From UBA6049 sp965662345 (lineage in GTDB: Bacteria; Bacteroidota; Bacteroidia; Flavobacteriales_G; Salibacteraceae), in NCBI GenBank assembly GCA_965662345.1, contig CBFIHE010000008.1, forward strand, positions 30,467 through 94,466: a DNA stretch of 64,000 bases. The letters are read 5' to 3'. How positions within the stretch are numbered: position 1 is the stretch's first letter; each line of letters begins with the position of its first letter. The position numbers and the translations under genes are program-made. Under the pieces are notes generated by a model that saw only the letters and a list, made by a program, of their open reading frames with translations, ran no database searches and had not been told where the DNA came from. Positions 41,601 to 51,400 of the stretch are shown here, piece after piece.

Positions 41601-44600
41601 TTAGGGTACCATTTTCAAATTTAACCACTTCTGAATCATTGATTCCTTTGCTTTTCACTACTTGCAATAACGCTTGAGCTTCTGCTTCTGTTGCATAATT
41701 CCCAATGAAATATACAGTTCCAGCTTCTGTGCGATCAATATTAATTCCTACGCTATTCATGCCCAATATAACCCCAGCCTCATTCACTGGTACCAGACCT
41801 GGGTATGGACCTACTTTTACCCGATATGCATTCTCAGACTCAGCTGTTGAAGGTGGCAAAGCCGATGTAGGTACTTCTGTTGCTTCTTGAGGTGTTACAA
41901 TATTGGTTTCTGGTGTAGTTTCTTGAACAGCGGTTTCTTCTACTGTCTGTGTCTGAGGGGTGGCTACCGCGACTCCATTAGCGGCAGTTGCTCTAGCCTC
42001 TTCTACGCTTATACGCTCTCCATTACTGTAAGCTGTAACAAAAGCATCTTGAATACCAATTGTTCGTATTCTGTCTCTTGCAGCATTAGCAGCTGCAACA
42101 GTGCTAAACACTCCTGTTGAGTAACGAATGAGTCCACCCGTTGTGGTTTCACTGTTGATAGGTGAAATATTGAACAAGGCAGAAGGTGAAACTTCGCTAC
42201 TGTAAACACCAATTTGAACTGTGTAGAACAATGATGCTCTAGAGTTAACAGATTGAACATCTAGCTCATCTGGCGAAGCAATCTCCACAACGTCTCTATC
42301 TTGAACAGGTAGAGGTTGATCTGGCTGGTTGGTGGCCACTGCTGCAGGAACTTCTTCTAGCACTGTGCCCTGCTCTAAGGCGCGAGCCTCTGCCAAGGTA
42401 ATACGATCACCATTTCTATAAGCCACCACAAAAGCATCTGAATATCCTAATGCTCGAATTTCGTCTTTAGCACTATTGGCGTTATTGTACTGCTTGAATA
42501 AACCTGCCGAATATCTCGTTAATCCAGATGCTGTTTTCTCTCCAACAATCGGAGCAAACCCTTTAAAGGTTTCATTGGGAATTGTTCTACTAAATGCACC
42601 TACTTGAACCTTATATACAACACCTTGAGGAAGCTGTACATCAACTGGGATTGGTTTCTCGTCTGAGTAATAGGCTAAGTTAGCTTCTTCTTTTTTGAAT
42701 ATATCAGAAGCCAATGTAGCTGGAATAACATCTATATCACCATCAGCAGAGTACAGAAGCTGGCTATACCCTCCTTGTGATAAGGCTATAACATCTGTTC
42801 GTAACACATCATCTTCAATAGCCAACAAGTCTTGGTTTGCCATATTCATAGCATAATACGCTTCGCGTTCCAAGGCACGAGCTCTTTTTCTCTTATTCAC
42901 CGCTAAGCGAATTTCTTCATTCCCAGCGCTACGAAGTGAGTCTGATTGTTCACCCGATGAAGCATCAGCTTGTGCTAGTAAGTTTCTCCCCTGCTGCTCT
43001 TGATTTCTAGCTTCACTGTAAAGTACATCTGCCTCTTGAATGGATTTGCCAAACGATTCTTTGGTGGCATTGTAATCAGTATACTCTGGAGTAGACTTAA
43101 TTTGAGCTTGCTCTTGTTCTGTAAGAGTTCTATCTGTTTCTGGTAATTCAACAATAATCTCTCTGCTAAATGCAGTAGTTGTTTTGAGCGTGAGCACTTC
43201 TGCCTCTTCTACCGCTTTTGCTAACTCCATTGCTTGTTCTGCCTCTAGAAGTTTAGCATTTGCCTCTGCTTTTTGTGGTTCAAGTGCTTCTAGAGCTTTC
43301 CTGCGCTTTTTCTTTTTGCGCATGGCTCCTATTTCATTTTCTTGATCTTGAATCTCTTGCTTCTGAATCTGTGCGTCATAGCTCAACTTATCGGCTTGTG
43401 CCATTAAAGCTGCAGACGGTCTTTCTGCAAGCGGGTTAGCCATTAACGTTTGTTTAGCATCTTCTACCGATGTTGCTTTTTTACGTTTTACATCAAGCAC
43501 CTCTGCTTGTTGTAACCTACGTTCCGTTAAATAGTCTATTTCTTTTTGAAGTGCTTTTTTCTCTTTTTTCTTCTTAGCAGCATTCAATTGATTTTGCAAC
43601 TCCTCTATTTGGGCATCCGTATCATTCAAGTCTTCTTGAACGCTAGCTGCTTCTTCACCATAGCTCGCGAGATATGTATCTAACGTTTCTAACTCATCTT
43701 GTACTAATTCTTCTTCTGTAACTGGCTCAGCCAGAGCGGCATTATTTTCTGCCTGAGTTAAGCTCTCTTCAATATCGTTCTCTGTACCATCTGCTACTGC
43801 AGCAATACCATCTTCTTCAAAAGAAAGCGGCTCTTCAGTGGATTCTTCTGGTTCTTCTAAGCTTGCTAGCTCTTCAGTAGGCTCAACACTTGATTCTTCT
43901 TCAAAATCCTCAACTAGCTCAGGTTCCTCATCCTCAACTGTTTCTGGCTCTGCTTCTGTTACAGGCAATGGTGTATCAGCTATTGCAGGCTCCTCTTCTA
44001 CTTCTGGATCTTGAGGTTCTGCTTGAATGATCTCCTCTTCTGGCACCGCCAATGCCACTTCTTCTGGCTCTTCTGCCACATAACCAGATTCTACTAATGT
44101 AGTTTCTAATGCATTCAGCCGATTTACCTCTGCTTGCCTTTCAGACTTCAAGGTTCGAAGAGATGAAATTTTATCTTCTAACACCTCTTTCGTGCTTTCA
44201 TTACTCGCATTCGCACTTAAGTAAGAAAGTGATTCAATTTCCTTATTGATTTCCTCTACCCATTCCTCATTCGCATCTAATTGAGTCCGAGAAGCGGTTA
44301 GTTCATTCGGATTGTTTCCTGCCTCATCAATTCTGCTTTCATAGGTAGCATTGTAAGGTGATTTCCCTGTATAGACTGGGGCTTTTCTCACTTCCTCTGC
44401 ATTCGAAAAGTATTTGAATCCACCCGCTGGCACTCCATTCTCATCAACCTCTGGTGCTACTTCTGCAGTTACTGGCTCAGTAGTTTGTTCAATAGGCTGT
44501 TCTTCTTGAGCAAAAGTCTCTTCTTCAACAGTTTCTTCTGCTACAAACTCAGTTTCATCAATTCTTTCTTCAGCACTTGACTCTTCTGTATTTGCTGAAG

Positions 44601-47600
44601 GAGTAGTTTCAGTTGCAGTGGCTTCTACATTATTGGCTAAGAATGCATCTGCTGCATTCGTGAATGCAAATGTAGTAGGCGATACACCATTAATTACAGT
44701 TGTATTGAACTCAATATGATCGCGCTTCTTTTTCTCCAATACCTTAATGGCTTCTACTTCTTGACCCAACTCTCTGTAATCTTCCCCATTTGGATCTAGC
44801 TCTTCTACGGCTGATTCTAAGCCAATCCGGGTAGCTTCTAAATCTGCTAAGTAACGTTCATTGATGGCATTGGTCTTAGCCATGCGCTCATCTACATCTG
44901 CAGTGGCTGATGCATCATCAAACTCAAAGTAGTATTGATCTTCAAGATCTTGGATACTTGGGTAAGACATCTGCCCTTCCGTAGGTTGAAATTGAGTACT
45001 ATTTGGGGTGCTATTTGCCAGGATTTCTTCTGCTGCCGCAACTTTTGCATTCACTTGGTTACGCTCCTCGCGAAGCTCATCCATACGCGCATCAAATTCA
45101 TCTGATGGTTCTTGTAGGATTAGAAAATCAATTTCTGCACTAATCGCATCGGCTTTTGCCGTGTAAAGTGCTTCTTCATTCATCGCGCGCAAGTAAGGGT
45201 CTTCAATACCTTTTACCGATTCTTCTTTATCTTCATAATAGTCGGTGTAAGGTGATTCAGCTGTATTGTATGTGGTAGTAGTTAGCACTTCTGGTTCCTC
45301 CTGAATCAAATCTGTATTGACATCTGATTCAGAAACCTCTTCAGCAGGTGATTCGGTTTCTGTATCGTTAGAAGCCAATACGGGTTCCTCAGCAAAATTG
45401 TAGGTATCACGATCTGCATAACGAACACTTTCTGTGTAAACCTCATTAGCACCAGATGCAATGGCTTTTCTATCTGAATCAGATAGGCTTGCACCCGACT
45501 CATGTGCGGCTAATACTTCCTGACTTATGATAGAGGCTCTTCCAGATAGGGCTTCTGCAATTGCCTCTTTCTTTTTGTAATTGCCATATTGCGTAGTCAC
45601 TTTTGTACTAACCTCTTGCAAATCTGCACGCATGTTCGCCAAGTCATTTTCAAGCTGCTTTTTCATTTTCGCTTTTTTCGCTTGGTCTGCCTGACCCAGC
45701 GTAAAGGCGATGCTTTTCTTTAGGCGTTCTTCTTCATCATATAGATCTTCGTAACGTTGCTTTGCCGCTGAAGCCTCTCGTTTAGCCTTATTGGCTTTTG
45801 CTGTTAGCGCCTCTTCTGCCTGAGTTTCAACGGGCTTTTTGTTTACGCTTACTTCATCATTCAGTTTTAAATAGGCTTGTACAACTCCGTTGCGATTACC
45901 AGCAGCTAACTCTTTTTCTACCTCTTTTTTCGCGTCTATAGTTTGTTGGTTTTGCTGTTGTCTTTCATTCCCTAGCTCTTCCAACGTATTGGCATAAGCC
46001 AAAGCCGATGCTGCTTCAATAGCGTGAGTAACTGCTTCTTCTTTGAGTCGATTTACTTCCTCTACCTTTTCAGAATAATCTGGTGAACCTTTTTCTGGTA
46101 ATAACTCCTCTAAGCGGTCTGCTGTAGCAATGTCTTGACGAGCTACTTCGCTTTTTTGTTGAGCTACTGAATAAGCTGCATCTGTATAGCCTACTAAATC
46201 TCTGGCATTTGCAGATAACAGAACAGATTGCTCATCTAAATCAGCGATAATCTCTTCATTAAATAAAGCAATATTCTTTTCAACTTCCTCTGCTTGTGAA
46301 TCTAGCTTCCCTAATTCCGCTAAAAATTCAGAAATAAGCTCTTGGTCTTTAGCATCTGGCTTTTCATCAAATAAGTTTTTTATGACCAACTTCTTGCGGT
46401 CTCCATCTGCCACTATGTACATTTCTTGTTTAAGTGGATTTAAGGTATTCACTTCAGGAATCTCTACGACTCCTGCATGCACAACATCACTATTCTCTGG
46501 CTCTACCAAAAAGCGATAGCGATGACTAGACTTCACTCTAGACATGTAAAAACCATCTTTAGCTCTGGTATCAAAAGCTGGTAGCTTTTGACCTGTTTCG
46601 CTGTCTTCAATCGTGATTGTAGCTACTTTGCTGCCTTCTGCTGAAAAATTACCTACAAGCAATGCTTGAGATAGCCCTCTATTTGCCGTATCAACCAAGA
46701 ATACGGTAACAAAACCCGCATCATTATTCCGAGAGCTAGAAAAATATGCTTTTCCATCTCCAGTGGGGATGTATAAGAAATCATCATCAGGAGTATTGTA
46801 CGCATAATCCATATTTTCTGGCGCGCCAAAAGTTCCAGATGCCTCATCATACTTGGCTCTAAACAGATCAAAACCTCCCATGGAGTTGTACCCCTTTGAG
46901 CTAAAGTAGAGTATGTTCTGCTTTTTGTCGAAATACGGATACCCTTCATCAAACTCTGAGTTCAATTCTGTTATCGGCAAGCGATTCGTTCCATTACCTT
47001 CTTCATCTGTAATAACACGGAAAAGATCTGTTTGATCCTTAGATTTCGAGAAACCAGCAACGATAATAGTGTCTGAACCCTTTTGAATGGCCGTAACAGG
47101 ACTATACTCCATAGACTCATCCTCATCGCTTTGCAAAAACGAAGGAAGCCTGAGAAGTTTCACACCATCTGGCACTCTATAAGACATATAAAACTCACTA
47201 TTAGAGAGTGTTTTACGCTCAAACACACGTGGTTCAGAAACATTTTTGAGCACTTTAAACCCATTGTTAGCTGCTCTTAAATCTTGGTCTACTCGAATAC
47301 GTTTCAAGTCTTTGGAGCTCGCCTTTGCCTTGAACCGTGAATAATAGATTGCAGCTTCGTTGAATTTGTAGTTGTAATGATACCCTTTACCTAAGTAGTA
47401 GTAGGCTTCTGGCTCTACATCGGGTTGAGTTGCCGCATACTCCAAATACTTCATGCCAGCCTGTTTATCACTCTCTGTAAAAAGCATGCATGCTCCCAAC
47501 TTGTAATTATACCCTGCATCTTTGGGGTAATACGTTACAAGCTGATTGTAAAGCTTTTTTGCTTCAGCAAACTTACCCTGTTCAAACAGCTCTTCAGCCT

Positions 47601-47700
47601 GTTTAATGGTTTCTTTATTGGCCTTATCTTGGCCTTGTAGCGTTGGTGTCGCAAACACCCCCAATACGGTTGCGACAACGATTAGGATGACTCTTGCCAT
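41593..47700 (-). CDS. Giant exported TPR/PD40/coiled-coil/SPOR-like protein (2035 aa)
   Basis: A 2035-residue exported protein. Order: signal peptide (about 1-23); TPR-like helices (about 30-130; AEELFEQGKFAEAKKLYNQL); a PD40/WD40-like propeller region (about 185-350; LNSEFDEGYPYFDKKQNILYF, then PDDDFLYIPTGDGKAYFSSS); a further beta domain (about 350-440); a very long acidic coiled coil (about 470-1690) rich in Glu, Ala and Asp; and three SPOR-like repeats at the end (about 1696, 1825 and 1958 onward, e.g. YKVQVGAFSRTIPNETFKGF and FYTVQIGVYSSEVSPS). SPOR repeats bind denuded peptidoglycan; PD40-TPR pairs occur in T9SS component PorE. It overlaps clpS by 8 bases. Function unknown; likely a periplasmic scaffold. 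Confidence 0.85.
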   Translation of the reverse strand: MARVILIVVATVLGVFATPTLQGQDKANKETIKQAEELFEQGKFAEAKKLYNQLVTYYPKDAGYNYKLGACMLFTESDKQAGMKYLEYAATQPDVEPEAYYYLGKGYHYNYKFNEAAIYYSRFKAKASSKDLKRIRVDQDLRAANNGFKVLKNVSEPRVFERKTLSNSEFYMSYRVPDGVKLLRLPSFLQSDEDESMEYSPVTAIQKGSDTIIVAGFSKSKDQTDLFRVITDEEGNGTNRLPITELNSEFDEGYPYFDKKQNILYFSSKGYNSMGGFDLFRAKYDEASGTFGAPENMDYAYNTPDDDFLYIPTGDGKAYFSSSRNNDAGFVTVFLVDTANRGLSQALLVGNFSAEGSKVATITIEDSETGQKLPAFDTRAKDGFYMSRVKSSHRYRFLVEPENSDVVHAGVVEIPEVNTLNPLKQEMYIVADGDRKKLVIKNLFDEKPDAKDQELISEFLAELGKLDSQAEEVEKNIALFNEEIIADLDEQSVLLSANARDLVGYTDAAYSVAQQKSEVARQDIATADRLEELLPEKGSPDYSEKVEEVNRLKEEAVTHAIEAASALAYANTLEELGNERQQQNQQTIDAKKEVEKELAAGNRNGVVQAYLKLNDEVSVNKKPVETQAEEALTAKANKAKREASAAKQRYEDLYDEEERLKKSIAFTLGQADQAKKAKMKKQLENDLANMRADLQEVSTKVTTQYGNYKKKEAIAEALSGRASIISQEVLAAHESGASLSDSDRKAIASGANEVYTESVRYADRDTYNFAEEPVLASNDTETESPAEEVSESDVNTDLIQEEPEVLTTTTYNTAESPYTDYYEDKEESVKGIEDPYLRAMNEEALYTAKADAISAEIDFLILQEPSDEFDARMDELREERNQVNAKVAAAEEILANSTPNSTQFQPTEGQMSYPSIQDLEDQYYFEFDDASATADVDERMAKTNAINERYLADLEATRIGLESAVEELDPNGEDYRELGQEVEAIKVLEKKKRDHIEFNTTVINGVSPTTFAFTNAADAFLANNVEATATETTPSANTEESSAEERIDETEFVAEETVEEETFAQEEQPIEQTTEPVTAEVAPEVDENGVPAGGFKYFSNAEEVRKAPVYTGKSPYNATYESRIDEAGNNPNELTASRTQLDANEEWVEEINKEIESLSYLSANASNESTKEVLEDKISSLRTLKSERQAEVNRLNALETTLVESGYVAEEPEEVALAVPEEEIIQAEPQDPEVEEEPAIADTPLPVTEAEPETVEDEEPELVEDFEEESSVEPTEELASLEEPEESTEEPLSFEEDGIAAVADGTENDIEESLTQAENNAALAEPVTEEELVQDELETLDTYLASYGEEAASVQEDLNDTDAQIEELQNQLNAAKKKKEKKALQKEIDYLTERRLQQAEVLDVKRKKATSVEDAKQTLMANPLAERPSAALMAQADKLSYDAQIQKQEIQDQENEIGAMRKKKKRRKALEALEPQKAEANAKLLEAEQAMELAKAVEEAEVLTLKTTTAFSREIIVELPETDRTLTEQEQAQIKSTPEYTDYNATKESFGKSIQEADVLYSEARNQEQQGRNLLAQADASSGEQSDSLRSAGNEEIRLAVNKRKRARALEREAYYAMNMANQDLLAIEDDVLRTDVIALSQGGYSQLLYSADGDIDVIPATLASDIFKKEEANLAYYSDEKPIPVDVQLPQGVVYKVQVGAFSRTIPNETFKGFAPIVGEKTASGLTRYSAGLFKQYNNANSAKDEIRALGYSDAFVVAYRNGDRITLAEARALEQGTVLEEVPAAVATNQPDQPLPVQDRDVVEIASPDELDVQSVNSRASLFYTVQIGVYSSEVSPSALFNISPINSETTTGGLIRYSTGVFSTVAAANAARDRIRTIGIQDAFVTAYSNGERISVEEARATAANGVAVATPQTQTVEETAVQETTPETNIVTPQEATEVPTSALPPSTAESENAYRVKVGPYPGLVPVNEAGVILGMNSVGINIDRTEAGTVYFIGNYATEAEAQALLQVVKSKGINDSEVVKFENGTLIE

Positions 47701-47704
47701 GTAA

Positions 47705-48364
47705 TTATGTTTCTCCTGTAGGCTGTGGTTGTTCTTTTTTTCGCTTAAGCGATACTTTTGATTCTTCTTTCTTCAGTAGGCGTTTGATATTGGCTCTGTG
47801 TGTAACAATTACCGTAATGGCAATAAGCGCACTAAAGACCATAAGTGCAGGTGTGTCGTTTTTAAAAACAAATACAGTAATAAATGGAAATGCCAATGCA
47901 GAACTCATACTCGAAACAGACACAATACGTGTAGCAATTAAGACTAGAATGAAAATGCCTAGGCAAACCAAGGAAGACATAGGTTCTACTCCAAGCATGA
48001 AACCTAATAACGTTGCGATGCCCTTACCCCCTCTAAATTGCGCAAAAAGTGGAAAGATATGGCCTACTAGTGCAGAAATGCCAAGAAGTAGTTGGAAGTT
48101 TATAAACGGATCTGAACCAGGCTCTAATCGCGTAACGAATGATGCTAGTTGAACAGCTCCATAGCCCTTGAGTACGTCTAGTAGAAGAACGGGCACACCT
48201 GTTTTCCAACCCAACGTCCGAAACGTATTTGTTGCTCCGGCATTACCACTGCCGTGGTCGCGAACATCAACTTTGTGGAACGCCCTACCCAGCCAAACAG
48301 CTGATGGTATGGAGCCAAATAAATACGCTACAATAACAAGTAACCCTTGTACAAATTGAGGCAT
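47705..48364 (-). CDS. plsY: Glycerol-3-phosphate acyltransferase PlsY
   Basis: A 219-residue integral membrane enzyme that acylates glycerol-3-phosphate from acyl phosphate, the first step of phospholipid synthesis. Seen: YLFGSIPSAVWLGRAFHKVDVRDHGSGNAGATNTFRTLG (conserved motif 1), AQFRGGKGIATLLG (motif 2, GGKG), and ITHRANIKRLL-type motif 3 near the end. Five hydrophobic segments. The tail (about 195-219) is Lys/Glu-rich. Four bases separate it from the giant protein gene. Confidence 0.95.
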   Translation of the reverse strand: MPQFVQGLLVIVAYLFGSIPSAVWLGRAFHKVDVRDHGSGNAGATNTFRTLGWKTGVPVLLLDVLKGYGAVQLASFVTRLEPGSDPFINFQLLLGISALVGHIFPLFAQFRGGKGIATLLGFMLGVEPMSSLVCLGIFILVLIATRIVSVSSMSSALAFPFITVFVFKNDTPALMVFSALIAITVIVTHRANIKRLLKKEESKVSLKRKKEQPQPTGET

Positions 48365-48402
48365 AAGGATTGCGATAAGGTTTGCTGCAAATTAACTATT
48401 TA

Positions 48403-51400
48403 TTATTCATCTGAGAATTTAGTAAGAGCTTCACTTCTTAAACGCTTGGATCCAGCTTGGTAGAAAAACTGTCTATTCGTTTTGCTGGCCTTGATTCTAC
48501 GGTTGTCATTTTTAACGTCTTGCAAGGCCTCCATAAACTCTGTACTTGAGCTGTATACCAGCATAATACCACTACTTGCTCTGTATTTAAAAATGTAGTA
48601 ATTCTTCTCCAAATTCAGGTACAAGAAAATATCAGTTCCTGTTCGTTTGTTTTCTAGCTCTAAGCCACCTTCTACATAAATATTCAACAATTCCTTACCA
48701 ATATTACCAATCCCCATTTCTCCTTTAGAACGGTATACTCCTTCTGACTTCTCATAGGTTAATGCTAAATCGCTAAAAACAAGCGCATTGTAATCTTTTC
48801 CTTTCAGCTCATCGGGTAGTCTAACAGCTTTACCCAAGCCCATTCTAGCCAAGATTTCATCTGCTTCTTCTCTACCCAATAATTCACGTAGTCCTAATGC
48901 ATAGGTAGGGCGCTCAACATCTACAGGCTTCTTCTCTTCCATTGCCTGAATTTCTTTAGTGATGATATCCCAAAGTCCATCATCAAATAAAAACTCCCAC
49001 TTCGTAATGAAATCGGTATTGAAATCTTGTTGAACGGAGTTGAAATCATAGGTGCCCACTGGGTTGAATTTCATATGCGGAATATCTCCAGTTACTGTAA
49101 ATTGACCCTTACCATGTAATCTACATGTCTCTTTGTTCATAGAAACGTAATTACCAGGAATAGAGGTCTCAGCTAATTTCTCTAGTGAGGCTAAGCGATA
49201 CTCCTTTGCAGTTTTATCATACATTAAGTATCCTTCTGTTCTTCCTACAGGAATGTCTGAAGCAGACTGCGCTGATGCCAGAAAACTACCGTACATGGTA
49301 CTATCTACTGGAATCATGGCACTGGCTTGAAGTAACGTTCCTGATTCATTCTTGGCATCTGACGTTATGCGAATATTGATGTCTTCAGGATCAATACTAC
49401 TATTGAATCCAAACCACTGTACAGGTAATTCTGAGCACGTATGATTGAGTTTGCCATAACCCGAGAAAATCAGTGGTTTCTCATTGGCTTCCAATCGAAC
49501 ATCTCCTTTGTAGAAGAATGCTGGGCTCAAGGTAAAATTGGCCTCATCTGCAATAATACCAGTGGCAAAAGATTGTCTACTAGAGTCAACTGCTACCTGA
49601 TCAAAATAAATGACTTGTTTACGCTTATTCTCATCTAAATAATCGTACTTCCCTGTTGCACGGTAGTTCCACCTTGTTTTCACGTTTACAGTAGCCTCAT
49701 AAATGGTGTGGTGTTTGGTTCTTCTATTTGCTACTACTTTAGCAGAGTCTAGGGGATCCATTACCGCATCTGTTCTAACCGTAGCTTTTCCGTCTCCAGG
49801 AATAATGCTAGCATCAGCTACTTCTATAAAATCAATTCCCCTCGCATTAATAACCGACTCCTTATAATTGTATAGTGCACCTTTAGCAAACCACCGTAGT
49901 GAATCTTGCTTGGGGTGAACAGAAATAAACTCTGCTCCTTCTACTTGTACTGATTCTGCTCCTTTGTTAATAGGTTCTCCTTCTGCTGAGTATTCAATTT
50001 CTTCTGAATCCATTTTCCAAGTAAATCGATCTAAGAACGCATTGTATTTAACCGCTCCAAAATCTGTAAAAGATTTACCTGTATTTGACACGAATTTGGC
50101 TTCTCTGGTTTGGAAATTCACATCGGCATTAAGATTTTCTGAGGAGAAGTTCACATCGCCCAAGAGGTCGTTTGGTATTTCAAAATCACAGGTATCTGCC
50201 AAGAGTTGTGTAAACTTAAATACCATTAAATCTGAGTACAGGTTAGCGCCTTCAAAGTGATTTTCACCCCAACCTACCAGTCCTGTTGGACTGTACCTTA
50301 CGGTTCCAGTATGTGTTGACGTTCCGTTATACATTTCTAGCGGACTTGCACCTTGTACAGAACTGATATCCATGTAGTCTTTATAAGGTCTCCAGTGTAC
50401 AAATGAAGTGTCTACCGTTAGTTCTGGATACTCCACCGCACCACCAAATTGACCTTCTAGTTCAGCAGCTTGAGTAATACCATTCACTGAATCTGGGAAA
50501 AAGATAAAATTATTAGAAACCGCAGTAGCTTCAATGTATTCAAGTGGCCCGTCTCCTCGCAGACCTTTGTTAGACAGATCTATTGTTTGATCAAAATTCC
50601 CTTTTCCGCCATAAACAGGATATCCTCCAGCTGGTGCTTCCATTGTAAAGCCCAATGAATAATCTGCCTGAAGGACTAGAGTTTCTTCAATATCTGGGAA
50701 GATCCCTGCAGAAGCGAATGTTCCTTTTAATTGGATATCTTCATTCCCAAAATTATCAAGACTATCAAATGTAAATGGCTCTAGTTGAAAGTAGAACTTG
50801 TCTCTGTCGTACACTTTATCATGCACAAAGCTGTGATCGTAATAGGCGTAAGACTCCTTCTCGCTAATAAACTCTGGATACTTGTTGATTGATTTAAGTC
50901 CTGATTTATTATTAGCACGATCAATCTTAAGTTCTCCCTGTAAATCTTCAATTATCGTTTGTACACGAGCTTCTAACCTATTCCCGTTCTTGTCTTTTTG
51001 GTTTGTTTGCGCCCAAAGCTGCAACGAGTCTACGATAGGCATATCAACAATAAAGTCATTGTACTTAAATTCAAACTCACTACCAAAAAACTCAGACCTT
51101 CCTGCTGCTACCATACCTGAGAAGTCGAAATCGCGATTCTTCTTCATCACAATTCTCCCACCATTAGGAAAAATCTGCACGTTGTGAGAATCACTCAAAA
51201 TGATTCTACTCACACCGTCTATTGTTAAGTCGTAATTCAATAGGTTCATTTTGGCATTGGGAATGGTATTCCCTGATACGTCTGACATAATGCGTAACAC
51301 ATCGTAATCACTCCTTTTGGACCTACTCATTACTTGGTGCTTAACCTTATCTTTTACAGTAATAAGTTGTTGCTCTTCATCTAACTCAACATATCCCATT

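Noticed and set aside
41593..47700. Giant protein as an adhesin or phage tape-measure protein
   Set aside because: The SPOR-like end repeats, TPR and PD40 parts and the housekeeping context fit an envelope scaffold better, and no phage or adhesin signature is present.
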